A stretch of 7,292 nt of DNA from Planctomycetota bacterium (lineage in GTDB: Bacteria > Planctomycetota > SZUA-567 > JAFGNG01). The notes beneath the pieces are model-generated. The model saw only the letters and a program-made list of their open reading frames with translations. It searched no databases and was not told the origin of the DNA. The stretch spans positions 1-7,292 of the forward strand of contig JAFGNG010000013.1 in NCBI GenBank assembly GCA_016927125.1, written 5' to 3'. Below, one piece after another: positions 1 through 6,128 of the stretch; within the stretch, counting starts at the first letter, position 1; the number at the start of each line of letters is the position of its first letter. The position numbers and the translations under genes are program-made.

Positions 1-99
1 GAATCCTGCCGCAAGCTCGCTTCCGCCCAGGGGATACCGCTCGTGGAGGTCATGCGCCTGGCGGAAGCGGCCGCGCGCGAGCAAGTGTCTTTCTCTTGA
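1..99 (+). CDS. larC: Probable LarC (nickel pincer cofactor biosynthesis), C-terminal end only
   Basis: Frame 1 is open from the first base to TGA at 97-99 and gives 32 residues containing ESCRKLASAQGIPLVEVM, then an Ala/Glu-rich helix ending VSFS. This resembles the usual C-terminus of LarC/DUF111 proteins, where a (Y/E)xxCxxxAxxxGxPLxEV pattern ends the chain. LarC is the CTP-dependent nickel insertase that completes the nickel-pincer nucleotide cofactor of lactate racemase and related enzymes. Codon use is GC-rich, as in the neighbouring genes. Only the tail is visible, so the assignment rests on one short motif, and no larA, larB or larE is in the window to support it. The stop codon overlaps a perfect -35 hexamer for the next transcription unit. 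Confidence 0.6.
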   Translation, partial: ESCRKLASAQGIPLVEVMRLAEAAAREQVSFS

Positions 100-123
100 C
101 AAAACCTGCAAGTGAATGACAAT
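96..123 (+). promoter_or_regulatory. Candidate sigma-70-type promoter for the GH57 operon
   Basis: A perfect -35 hexamer TTGACA lies at 96-101. With a 16-bp spacer it is followed by GACAAT at 118-123, which matches 4 of 6 bases of the -10 consensus. Transcription would start near 130, inside or just after the palindrome at 124-137. The -35 overlaps the TGA stop of the upstream gene. The weak -10 next to an operator-like palindrome suggests a regulated promoter. The hexamers are read directly; promoter activity is inferred. Confidence 0.45.
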
Positions 124-137
124 ACCTACCAGTAGGT
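124..137. promoter_or_regulatory. Candidate operator: 14-bp palindrome ACCTACCAGTAGGT
   Basis: ACCTAC (124-129) and GTAGGT (132-137) are perfect inverted 6-mers separated by CA. The site begins directly after the candidate -10 box and covers the predicted transcription start, a common place for a dimeric helix-turn-helix repressor to bind. No regulator gene is in the window, so the binding protein is unknown. Read as RNA, a 2-nt loop is too tight for a good hairpin, which favours a DNA-binding site. Confidence 0.35.
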
Positions 138-360
138 TATGGGGATAATTTCCACATCCGGGACAACCGGGGGTACGGTACAACATCCTGAAATTTAAAC
201 CTATGCTGATACCAACGCCAACGTGGTTGAGAATTTGGATTTTGAAGATGTTACCATTTCCACGGGGACACGGATTGGCTTGACATTACTGCCATGACTT
301 CGAAACTTGGGGAGCCAAACAAGTAAGTATTGCGCCAGACAACCGGTCATGTATTTCCAG

Positions 361-366
361 GGAGGG
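361..366 (+). promoter_or_regulatory. Shine-Dalgarno site GGAGGG that sets the GH57 start
   Basis: GGAGG at 361-365 stands 6 nt before ATG 372. The longer frame could begin at TTG 330, but no purine-rich site precedes that codon, so ATG 372 is the better start. Confidence 0.8.
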
Positions 367-371
367 TTGAA

Positions 372-1835
372 ATGATTACGCAAGAAATGCCCGCTACTAT
401 CTCCGGCCTGCCGAATATCTGCGGTGATGAAGAAACCGTTGCCGGCGCCACCTGCGGCACCGAGCCGGTCTACCTGACTGAGAGCGATATCGACTTCGGC
501 TCAATCCAGAGCGCCTTTGCGATCGCCCTGCACATGCAGCAGCCGCTCATCCCCGCGGGCGGAGGTGATCTCCAGAAGGCCAGCATTATCAGCAACCTCA
601 AGTACATGATGGAGCACCTGGAAATCCAGGACAACCACAACGCCTCTGTCTTCCACTGGTGCTACAAGCGCATGGGCGAGTTTATCCCGCAGCTCGTGGC
701 CGAGGGCAAGTCCCCGCGCGTCCTGCTGGATTATTCCGGCTGCCTGCTGTACGGGCTGGTGGAGATGGGGCTGACGGATGTCATTGATAGCCTGCGCCAG
801 ATCACCACCGACCCTACCTATCGCCGCTATGTGGAATGGATGGGCTGCACCTGGAGCCACGCAGTCGCGCCTTCCACCCCGGTGCAGGATTTCCGCCTGC
901 ATGTCAAGGCGTGGCAGCACTACTTCGCCGCCCTCTTCGGCCTGGAGGCCTTGCAGAGGGTGAAAGGCTTTTCCCCCGCTGAAATGGCTCTGCCGAACCA
1001 TCCGGAGGTCTTTTACGAATTCGTCAAGACCCTGAAGGAAGCCGGCTACTGGTGGGTGCTGGTACAGGAGCATACCATTGAGGATCCTGAAACCGGCAAC
1101 GGCATTACCAACCCGCATCTTCCCCACCGCCTGGTGGCGCGCAACTCCCAGGGGGAGGAACTCAGTATCATCGCCATTATCAAGACCCAGGGCAGCGATA
1201 CCAAGCTGGTCGCCCAGATGCAACCCTATTACGAGGCCAAGACCTTATCGCGCGTTGACTTGGCCGGGCAGAGCATTCCGCTCTTGGTGACACAGATCGG
1301 CGATGGCGAGAATGGGGGCGTGATGATGAATGAATTCCCCGGGGTTTACCAGCAGGCGATCTCGGAAGCCAGCCATTCCCAGACACCCGCACTTAATGTC
1401 ACCGAATACCTCGAGTACCTGATGTCACTGGGGATTACCGAAAATGACTTCCCGGCAGTGCAGCCAGTCATGCAAAAGCGCATCTGGGATACCTTTACCC
1501 CTGGCGGGGGCGTGGAGAAGCTGGAGGCGTGCATCCGCAAGATTGAAAAGGATGATAATACCTTCCATATGGAGGGCGGGAGCTGGACCAATAATATCTC
1601 CTGGGTGGAGGGTTACGAGAATGTCCTCGGCCCCATGAATACGGTCAGCGCCGCCTTCGCGGAGAAGGTCTTAAAGAGCAATGCCAGCACCAGCGAGCAC
1701 CGCTATCGCAACGCGCTCTTCTACCTGCTCTTGACCCAGACAAGCTGTTACCGTTACTGGGGGCAGGGGATCTGGACCGCGTACGCGCGCGAGCTCTGCC
1801 GCCGGGCCATGGCTATCATTAATAACGACTTTTAG
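372..1835 (+). CDS. Glycoside hydrolase family 57 protein (487 aa), probably alpha-glucan acting
   Basis: This is a GH57 (alpha/alpha-barrel-type) hydrolase of an uncharacterised subgroup of about 450-500 residues. GH57 enzymes are retaining enzymes that cut or transfer alpha-glucans (amylases, branching enzymes, 4-alpha-glucanotransferases). Visible landmarks are an N-terminal extension (1-45), ALHMQQP (52-58, conserved region 1), GDLQKASIISNL with DNHNA (65-91), PSTPVQDFRLHVKAWQH (167-183), GFSPAEMALPNHP (199-211), IIKTQGSDTKLVAQMQPYY (269-287), QIGDGENGG (308-316) and YWGQGIWTAYA (462-472). Glu204 in the PAEMA segment is the likely nucleophile and Asp311 the possible acid; both are inferred by analogy with GH57 regions 3 and 4. 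There is no signal peptide, so it is probably cytoplasmic and may act on storage glucan. The downstream glycosylase begins 21 nt after its stop. The exact substrate cannot be read from the sequence. Confidence 0.9.
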   Translation: MITQEMPATISGLPNICGDEETVAGATCGTEPVYLTESDIDFGSIQSAFAIALHMQQPLIPAGGGDLQKASIISNLKYMMEHLEIQDNHNASVFHWCYKRMGEFIPQLVAEGKSPRVLLDYSGCLLYGLVEMGLTDVIDSLRQITTDPTYRRYVEWMGCTWSHAVAPSTPVQDFRLHVKAWQHYFAALFGLEALQRVKGFSPAEMALPNHPEVFYEFVKTLKEAGYWWVLVQEHTIEDPETGNGITNPHLPHRLVARNSQGEELSIIAIIKTQGSDTKLVAQMQPYYEAKTLSRVDLAGQSIPLLVTQIGDGENGGVMMNEFPGVYQQAISEASHSQTPALNVTEYLEYLMSLGITENDFPAVQPVMQKRIWDTFTPGGGVEKLEACIRKIEKDDNTFHMEGGSWTNNISWVEGYENVLGPMNTVSAAFAEKVLKSNASTSEHRYRNALFYLLLTQTSCYRYWGQGIWTAYARELCRRAMAIINNDF

Positions 1836-1856
1836 CTCCGGGGAGCGGGTGGGCGC

Positions 1857-2555
1857 ATGAAATCGACACCCTTATCCCGACAGGGAAGCCGCCCCGCCCG
1901 CCGCTTGCTGCGGATCTATGAAAAACTCCTCAAAACCTTCGGGCCGCAGGGCTGGTGGCCGGCAGAAATCTCCTTCGAGATGATGGTCGGTGCTTTTTTA
2001 ACCCAGACCACCTCCTGGAGCAATGCCGAACTCGCCCTTGATAATCTGAAAGCAGCGGGAATTCTCTCCCCGGAAGGCATCTCTGCCTGTCGACATTCAA
2101 CCCTGGCCCGCCTGATTCGCCCCAGCGGATACTTCAATCTCAAAGCTAAACGGCTAAAGAGCTATGTGCGCTGGTTTATAGAAGCCTGCGACGGTAAGAC
2201 TGAAAACCTCTGTGCGATGGATTTGGCTGAGGCCCGCTCCCAACTGCTCAAAGTCTACGGCGTGGGGCCGGAGACGGCTGACAGCATCCTGCTCTACGCT
2301 GCCGGGCACCCGACCTTTGTGGTCGACGCCTATACCCGGAGGATCTTTTCCCGCTTAGGCTGTTTTAAGGAGAAGGCGTCCTATGAGGAGATGCGGGCCT
2401 ATTTCATGAAATACCTGCCTGCCGAGCGCCAGCTATATAACGAGTACCACGCCCTGATCGTTGTCCTCGGCAAGAATCATTGCCAGCCCCGTCCGCAATG
2501 CGGGGAATGCCCGCTCCGAAGAGAACGGCACACCTACCGGCAGATTGCAGATTAA
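1857..2555 (+). CDS. HhH-GPD DNA glycosylase, endonuclease III-related (232 aa)
   Basis: A base-excision-repair glycosylase of the HhH-GPD superfamily, closest in look to the endonuclease III-related/MagIII group that removes damaged bases. The helical N-terminal part contains EMMVGAFLTQTTSW (41-54). The helix-hairpin-helix is VYGVGPETADSILL (133-146), and the catalytic Asp is D157 in FVVDAYTRR. Glu139 sits where Nth carries its Schiff-base lysine: the distance to D157 is 18 residues, as for K120 and D138 in E. coli Nth. This suggests a monofunctional glycosylase without AP-lyase activity. The C-terminus has C209, C215 and C218 (C-x5-C-x2-C), but the fourth cluster cysteine is absent. Start ATG 1857 has GGGGAG at 1840-1845. 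It is probably co-transcribed with the GH57 gene, although the two functions are unrelated. Its stop overlaps that of the convergent PEGA gene. Confidence 0.87.
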   Translation: MKSTPLSRQGSRPARRLLRIYEKLLKTFGPQGWWPAEISFEMMVGAFLTQTTSWSNAELALDNLKAAGILSPEGISACRHSTLARLIRPSGYFNLKAKRLKSYVRWFIEACDGKTENLCAMDLAEARSQLLKVYGVGPETADSILLYAAGHPTFVVDAYTRRIFSRLGCFKEKASYEEMRAYFMKYLPAERQLYNEYHALIVVLGKNHCQPRPQCGECPLRRERHTYRQIAD

Positions 2556-3997
2556 CGATAGTCTTTTTGGTATTTTTTCGGCAGCTTGCGCTCTATTTGC
2601 TGCGCCTTCCGATAGGATGGGGAATTGCGGTTCGGGGATTCCAGGATGGTATACAGAATCTTGGCGGCAGCGGCGAAATTTTCCACCTTCTGATAATGCT
2701 CCACCAGCGCCAGGCGCCAGTTGTCGGCAATATGTACGTTGCCCTGTTGTTCGATAGCTTCCTGCCAGAGCAGGATGCCCTCGCTGGGGTTATTTTTGAC
2801 AAAAGCCAACCAACCGGAGATATATTTGAAATATGCGGATTGGTACGCGCTCTTTTCAGATGGCTCGATTCGGGCAAGATAGCCTTCCAGCTTTTCCAGC
2901 AATAAATAATTCATGTCCTTGTCTAAGATGCCCAGGACAAGTTCAGCGAAACTCATCTGTTTATCGAATTCCGTCTCGACGGAGCCCATCACAACATCAA
3001 AAAGCTCCAGCAGCCGGGTGTTGGCATTCAATTGGTTGTAAAACGGGATGAGCGAAATCACAAGATCGATATCGCCGGGATTTTTCTCAAGCAGCCTATC
3101 CATTGCCTGCACTGCTTCTTCAGGGTAACGCCCCCGGGGGAGGGCTTGTTTAAAGTCATCCAGCAGGCAGTCCGCCTTGCTGCCTTCCCGCATGGCGGCG
3201 AAGACCGCCTGGTTCAGCGCCTCCTCAAACTTCTTATCCGGGTGCTTGACCTTATTGCGCGGTTCTTTTAAGAGTTGCCGCCGGTCTGCGTCGTTCCGAC
3301 TGGTGATATTCTCCTTGAAAGGCGGGCTGGCAGCGATTAGCCCCTGGACATAAACCTGGGCAGCCTCTTCATAGCGGCCCAGGACGTAAAGTTGCTCGCC
3401 AAGGTCGTTATAGGCCGCGAGGTTATAGGGATTCTCCTCCAGGGCGGAACGGTAAGCTTGTACAAAGCGGTTTTTCAGCTCAAAGTTGGCTTCCTGCGGT
3501 TCTTCTTCCACCAATACCAGGGTACGGGTCGCGGGGAAGTAATTGGTTTTAACCAGCTTGAGGTAATGCTCACCCGCCTTGAGATCGTCAAACTTGTACG
3601 GGGTCCGGCCATGCTGGGTCCCGTCCAGAAAGACCAGCGCGCCGTCGGGAGTGGAGTTTACAGTCAAACTGCATTTCGGGCTAACAGCGAGAGAGATCTC
3701 CAGTTTTTGGGATGCCTCCAGGTTTACTGCCTGCTGGTACGGCTGGTAGCCGTCGCGATCCAGGCGCAGGGCATGCATGCCCGCGTGCAACTCATTAATT
3801 TCTATAGGCGTAAGTCCGCGAAACACGCCATTCAGGTAAACCGAGGCATCAGGGGTGCTGCTGACAGACAAAGTAAGGTTTGCCGGGCCGGCATGGCCAT
3901 CGCCGGGATTTGCGATATATTTTCTGATCGCAAAGGTTCCAATCGCAACGGCAACAGTGATGATCACTATCAGAATAAAACCAAGAAGTCTTTTCAC
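2552..3997 (-). CDS. Membrane-anchored protein with two PEGA domains and TPR-like repeats (481 aa)
   Basis: With the GTG start at 3997 the protein opens MKRLLGFILIVIITVAVAIG, a positively charged N-end and a transmembrane helix (about 4-24) that would act as an uncleaved anchor, leaving the rest outside the inner membrane. Two tandem PEGA domains follow: about 41-105 (STPDASVYLNG, then RGLTPIEI) and about 109-175 (STPDGALVFLDG, then GRTPYKFDDLKAGEH). PEGA domains are small beta-folds of surface-associated proteins. Residues from about 176 to the end are helical, with a TPR-like pair at 188-220 (NPYNLAAYNDLGEQLYVLGR) and further helical repeats around 290-455. No catalytic motif is visible; a scaffold or envelope-binding role is inference. 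It lies 101 nt downstream of the radical SAM gene on the same strand and may share its transcript. The basic C-terminus ends at a stop shared with the convergent glycosylase gene. Confidence 0.8.
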   Translation of the reverse strand: MKRLLGFILIVIITVAVAIGTFAIRKYIANPGDGHAGPANLTLSVSSTPDASVYLNGVFRGLTPIEINELHAGMHALRLDRDGYQPYQQAVNLEASQKLEISLAVSPKCSLTVNSTPDGALVFLDGTQHGRTPYKFDDLKAGEHYLKLVKTNYFPATRTLVLVEEEPQEANFELKNRFVQAYRSALEENPYNLAAYNDLGEQLYVLGRYEEAAQVYVQGLIAASPPFKENITSRNDADRRQLLKEPRNKVKHPDKKFEEALNQAVFAAMREGSKADCLLDDFKQALPRGRYPEEAVQAMDRLLEKNPGDIDLVISLIPFYNQLNANTRLLELFDVVMGSVETEFDKQMSFAELVLGILDKDMNYLLLEKLEGYLARIEPSEKSAYQSAYFKYISGWLAFVKNNPSEGILLWQEAIEQQGNVHIADNWRLALVEHYQKVENFAAAAKILYTILESPNRNSPSYRKAQQIERKLPKKYQKDYR

Positions 3998-4003
3998 AGC
4001 AAT

Positions 4004-4008
4004 TCCCC
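4004..4008 (-). promoter_or_regulatory. Shine-Dalgarno site GGGGA that sets the PEGA-TPR gene start
   Basis: On the minus strand GGGGA (4008-4004) stands 6 nt before GTG 3997. The alternative start, TTG 4015, has no purine-rich site before it and would place this GGGGA inside the gene. The GTG also gives a standard KRLL plus hydrophobic membrane anchor. Confidence 0.7.
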
Positions 4009-4063
4009 GGCGCAAGTTATTGAAAGCAAAAAAACATCCCTACAGAAATTACCAGAGCAGTAT

Positions 4064-4097
4064 CCCTGAGGCAAGGATTAACCTTGTCCCGGCAGGG
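4064..4097 (-). other. Hairpin-forming sequence just after the radical SAM stop
   Basis: On the minus strand an outer stem CCCTG/CAGGG (4097-4093 with 4068-4064) encloses an inner stem CAAGG/CCTTG (4086-4082 with 4076-4072) around a TTAAT loop. It starts 1 nt after the TAA of the radical SAM gene. There is no U-tract directly after it; a run of seven T lies about 30 nt further on. It is therefore not a classical intrinsic terminator, but it could trim or attenuate the transcript before the PEGA gene. Confidence 0.35.
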
Positions 4098-4098
4098 C

Positions 4099-5928
4099 TT
4101 ATGACTTTTTATGTCCCTTGGGTACGCCGCATCCCTCGACCCCGCATCCAGGGCAGGTAGCAGGGTCGCATTTGTCGGTAAATACACCTTCCAGGGCGCG
4201 CTCATACTCCCGGCGCAGGAAATCCTTCTGGAGGCCAAGATCAATCTGCTCCCATGGAAGAACGCTGTCCAGCGCCAGTTTTCGGCAGGCATACTCCTCA
4301 GGGGTGGTGCCACAGCTTGCAAAGGCTTCCTGCCACGCTGCTGGCTGGAAGTATTCGCTCCAGGCGCACAGACGCGCCCCCTGGCGCCAGGCTGCGAGCA
4401 TAATCTTCCCCACTCCCCGATCTCCACGCGCGATCATGCCCTCCAGTAAAGAAGTCTGGATATCATGCGTCTTGTAACTAACCCGCTTGCGATCTACCCC
4501 GGCAGCAATCCATCCCTGTTTCTCCAGTAGGGATTGGGGGGTATCCATGGCTATCCACTGGAAAGGGGTCCAGGGCTTGGGCACAAAATTGGCGACCGAG
4601 AGCGTGGCCGCTGCCCCCTTGCCTTTGCTTTTCAGCCTTGCTACCCGGTTGGCCAGTGAAGCTATCGCCCGCACATCCTCCTCCGTTTCCGTGGGCAGGC
4701 CGATCATGAAGTAGAGCTTTATAGTGCGCCAGCCCGCCCGGAAAGCAGCCTCGGCGCCTTCAAGCAGGTTATCTTCAGTAACCTGCTTGTTGATCACCTT
4801 GCGCAAGCGCTCGGTCGCAGCCTCCGGGGCAATGGTGAAACCGCCTTTTCGCACTGATTTGACCTGCTGGGGAATGCCGCGCAGGGCAGTATCTACCCTG
4901 AGTGACGGCAGGGAGAGGCTGACCCCCTTGGGAGCGAATTCCCGATCTAATTCCGTAATCAGCCGGGAGAAATCCGAATAATCGCTGGTAGAGAGGGACA
5001 AGAGCCCGATTTCGTCATAACCGGTTGCGGCATAATAATCTTTGGCAATTTCGAGCAATGACTCAACCGATCGCTCCCGCCGGGGACGGCTTGCCATGCC
5101 AGCCAGGCAGAAGCGGCAGCCATTGGGGCAGCCCCGCATGATTTCCAGCGTCACGCGCTCATGCGTGGTCTCCACCACCGGTACTACGGGCTTGCGCGGG
5201 TGGGGAGCTTGATCGAAATCCATTACGATCCGGCGGGTAATTTTTTTTGGTATATCAACAAATAATGGAACTATGCCGGTTTCATCGCTTTGATATAACG
5301 CGGGCGCGTACCACCCACTGCAAGAGCTTACCAACGCACGCAGCAGCTCTTCCCTGGTCATGTTATTGCGCTCGAGGCTTCGCCAGCACGCGATCAGCTC
5401 AGGGAGCGCTTCTTCGCCTTCACCAATCAAGAACAGATCAATAAAGTCTGCAAAGGGTTCGGGATTGTATGCACCTGTCCCTCCGGCAATCACCAGCGGC
5501 ACTCCGGCGCCTCGATCTTTGGCGAGAAGCGGGATCCCGCCCAATTCCAGCATGGTCAGGAGGTTGCTGGCGCAGAGCTCGTACTGAATGGAGAAACCGA
5601 CGAGATCACACTCTGATAATGGAGTGCAGGTTTCCAGCGTAGAGAGGGGCAGGCTTCGCTGGCGCAACTGCCCCTCCATGTCCGGCAGGGGGGTGAAGGC
5701 CCGCTCCGCGGCAATCCCGCTCAGATTATTCAGAATTTCATACAGCACCCGCAGGCCGTGATGGCTCATCCCCACCGAATAGGAATCGGGGAAGCAGAGC
5801 GCGACCCGGCACGCAACCTCCTGCGAGGGTTTGACCACTGAGTTCCACTCCCGTCCGGTGTATTGCCCCGGCGTGGAAACTTCCAGCAGGAAGGAGTTCA
5901 GAGCTGCTTCAAACTCGTTCTGATCCAT
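4099..5928 (-). CDS. B12-binding-type radical SAM protein, TIGR03960-like (609 aa)
   Basis: The N-terminal part (about 20-190) resembles the degenerate cobalamin-binding region of this family: PDSYSVGMSHHGLRVLYEIL, GFSIQYELCASNLLTML, then IAGGTGAYNPEP and LIGEGEEALPEL. The DxHxxG motif that binds the cobalt lower ligand is not seen. The radical SAM core has C267-x3-C271-x2-C274 in MRGCPNGCRFCLAG, the ligands of the 4Fe-4S cluster that cleaves S-adenosylmethionine. APEAATERLRKVINK (367-381) and KLYFMIGLPTETEED (404-418) are further barrel strands. The tail has C587-x4-C592-x2-C595-x4-C600, a possible extra metal site. The reaction of this family is not known to me. Members often precede or are fused to a DUF2344 (TIGR03936) protein; here neither fusion nor neighbour is seen. 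Start 5928 was chosen over ATG 5949 for its AGGCGGA site and because family members begin shortly before the GxEWNSVVK segment. Confidence 0.87.
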   Translation of the reverse strand: MDQNEFEAALNSFLLEVSTPGQYTGREWNSVVKPSQEVACRVALCFPDSYSVGMSHHGLRVLYEILNNLSGIAAERAFTPLPDMEGQLRQRSLPLSTLETCTPLSECDLVGFSIQYELCASNLLTMLELGGIPLLAKDRGAGVPLVIAGGTGAYNPEPFADFIDLFLIGEGEEALPELIACWRSLERNNMTREELLRALVSSCSGWYAPALYQSDETGIVPLFVDIPKKITRRIVMDFDQAPHPRKPVVPVVETTHERVTLEIMRGCPNGCRFCLAGMASRPRRERSVESLLEIAKDYYAATGYDEIGLLSLSTSDYSDFSRLITELDREFAPKGVSLSLPSLRVDTALRGIPQQVKSVRKGGFTIAPEAATERLRKVINKQVTEDNLLEGAEAAFRAGWRTIKLYFMIGLPTETEEDVRAIASLANRVARLKSKGKGAAATLSVANFVPKPWTPFQWIAMDTPQSLLEKQGWIAAGVDRKRVSYKTHDIQTSLLEGMIARGDRGVGKIMLAAWRQGARLCAWSEYFQPAAWQEAFASCGTTPEEYACRKLALDSVLPWEQIDLGLQKDFLRREYERALEGVFTDKCDPATCPGCGVEGCGVPKGHKKS

Positions 5929-5933
5929 ATAAA

Positions 5934-5940
5934 TCCGCCT
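5934..5940 (-). promoter_or_regulatory. Shine-Dalgarno site AGGCGGA that sets the radical SAM start
   Basis: AGGCGGA (5940-5934, minus strand) lies 5 nt before ATG 5928. The upstream in-frame ATG 5949 is preceded only by AT-rich sequence, so the shorter protein is preferred. Confidence 0.65.
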
Positions 5941-6042
5941 GTAATGCAATTAAAAATAAAACTTAAGCGCGTTTAGCATAACGCATAGCAGGGTTAAAAT
6001 CCAGACTTTAGAGGCATAACCCCCATTAAAACCACTTTTTCA

Positions 6043-6070
6043 TTGCTTTTTTACCTTACAACCCTATATT
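6043..6070 (+). promoter_or_regulatory. Candidate promoter upstream of the small ORF and nadC
   Basis: TTGCTT (6043-6048, 3 of 6 consensus bases) is followed after 16 bp by TATATT (6065-6070, 5 of 6). Transcription would begin near 6077, about 50 nt before the small ORF at 6129 and about 160 nt before nadC. The -10 is good and the -35 poor, so this is tentative. Confidence 0.3.
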
Positions 6071-6128
6071 ATTTGACCTTCGGATAGGCTATTCCTGTCA
6101 AAATCCTTACCTTAACTTGACCTCAAGG

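Larger units (their letters stand above)
100..371. other. Intergenic leader region upstream of the GH57 gene
   Basis: These 272 bases have no convincing gene. They hold the rest of the promoter and the palindrome near the left edge, a 9-bp direct repeat GACAACCGG at 162-170 and 338-346, a second perfect TTGACA at 280-285 without a clear -10, and the Shine-Dalgarno site at 361-366. Short open frames start at ATG 116 (10 codons), 203 (26 codons) and 294 (10 codons); none has a good ribosome binding site. A frame without stops at 199-294 has a coding-like composition but no start. No riboswitch class could be recognised. Confidence 0.6.

Noticed and set aside
280..308. A second perfect TTGACA hexamer (280-285) as the GH57 promoter
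   Set aside because: The best -10 at 16-17 bp matches only 3 of 6 bases, so the 96-123 pair is preferred. It remains possible as a weak second promoter.
201..383. A 60-codon minus-strand frame across the GH57 leader
   Set aside because: It overlaps the GH57 start region, has no recognisable similarity or membrane/signal pattern, and has no neighbour it would fit with.
501..1223. A 240-codon open frame on the minus strand inside the GH57 gene
   Set aside because: It is antisense to conserved GH57 motifs, and its Gln/His/Gly-rich composition is typical of a mirror frame.
2556..2580. T-runs after the glycosylase stop as an intrinsic terminator
   Set aside because: No GC-rich stem precedes them, and the runs are the complement of Lys codons at the C-terminus of the PEGA protein.
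3392..4069. A 225-codon plus-strand frame opposite the PEGA gene
   Set aside because: The PEGA repeats and membrane anchor on the other strand are convincing; this frame shows no domain and no ribosome site was identified.
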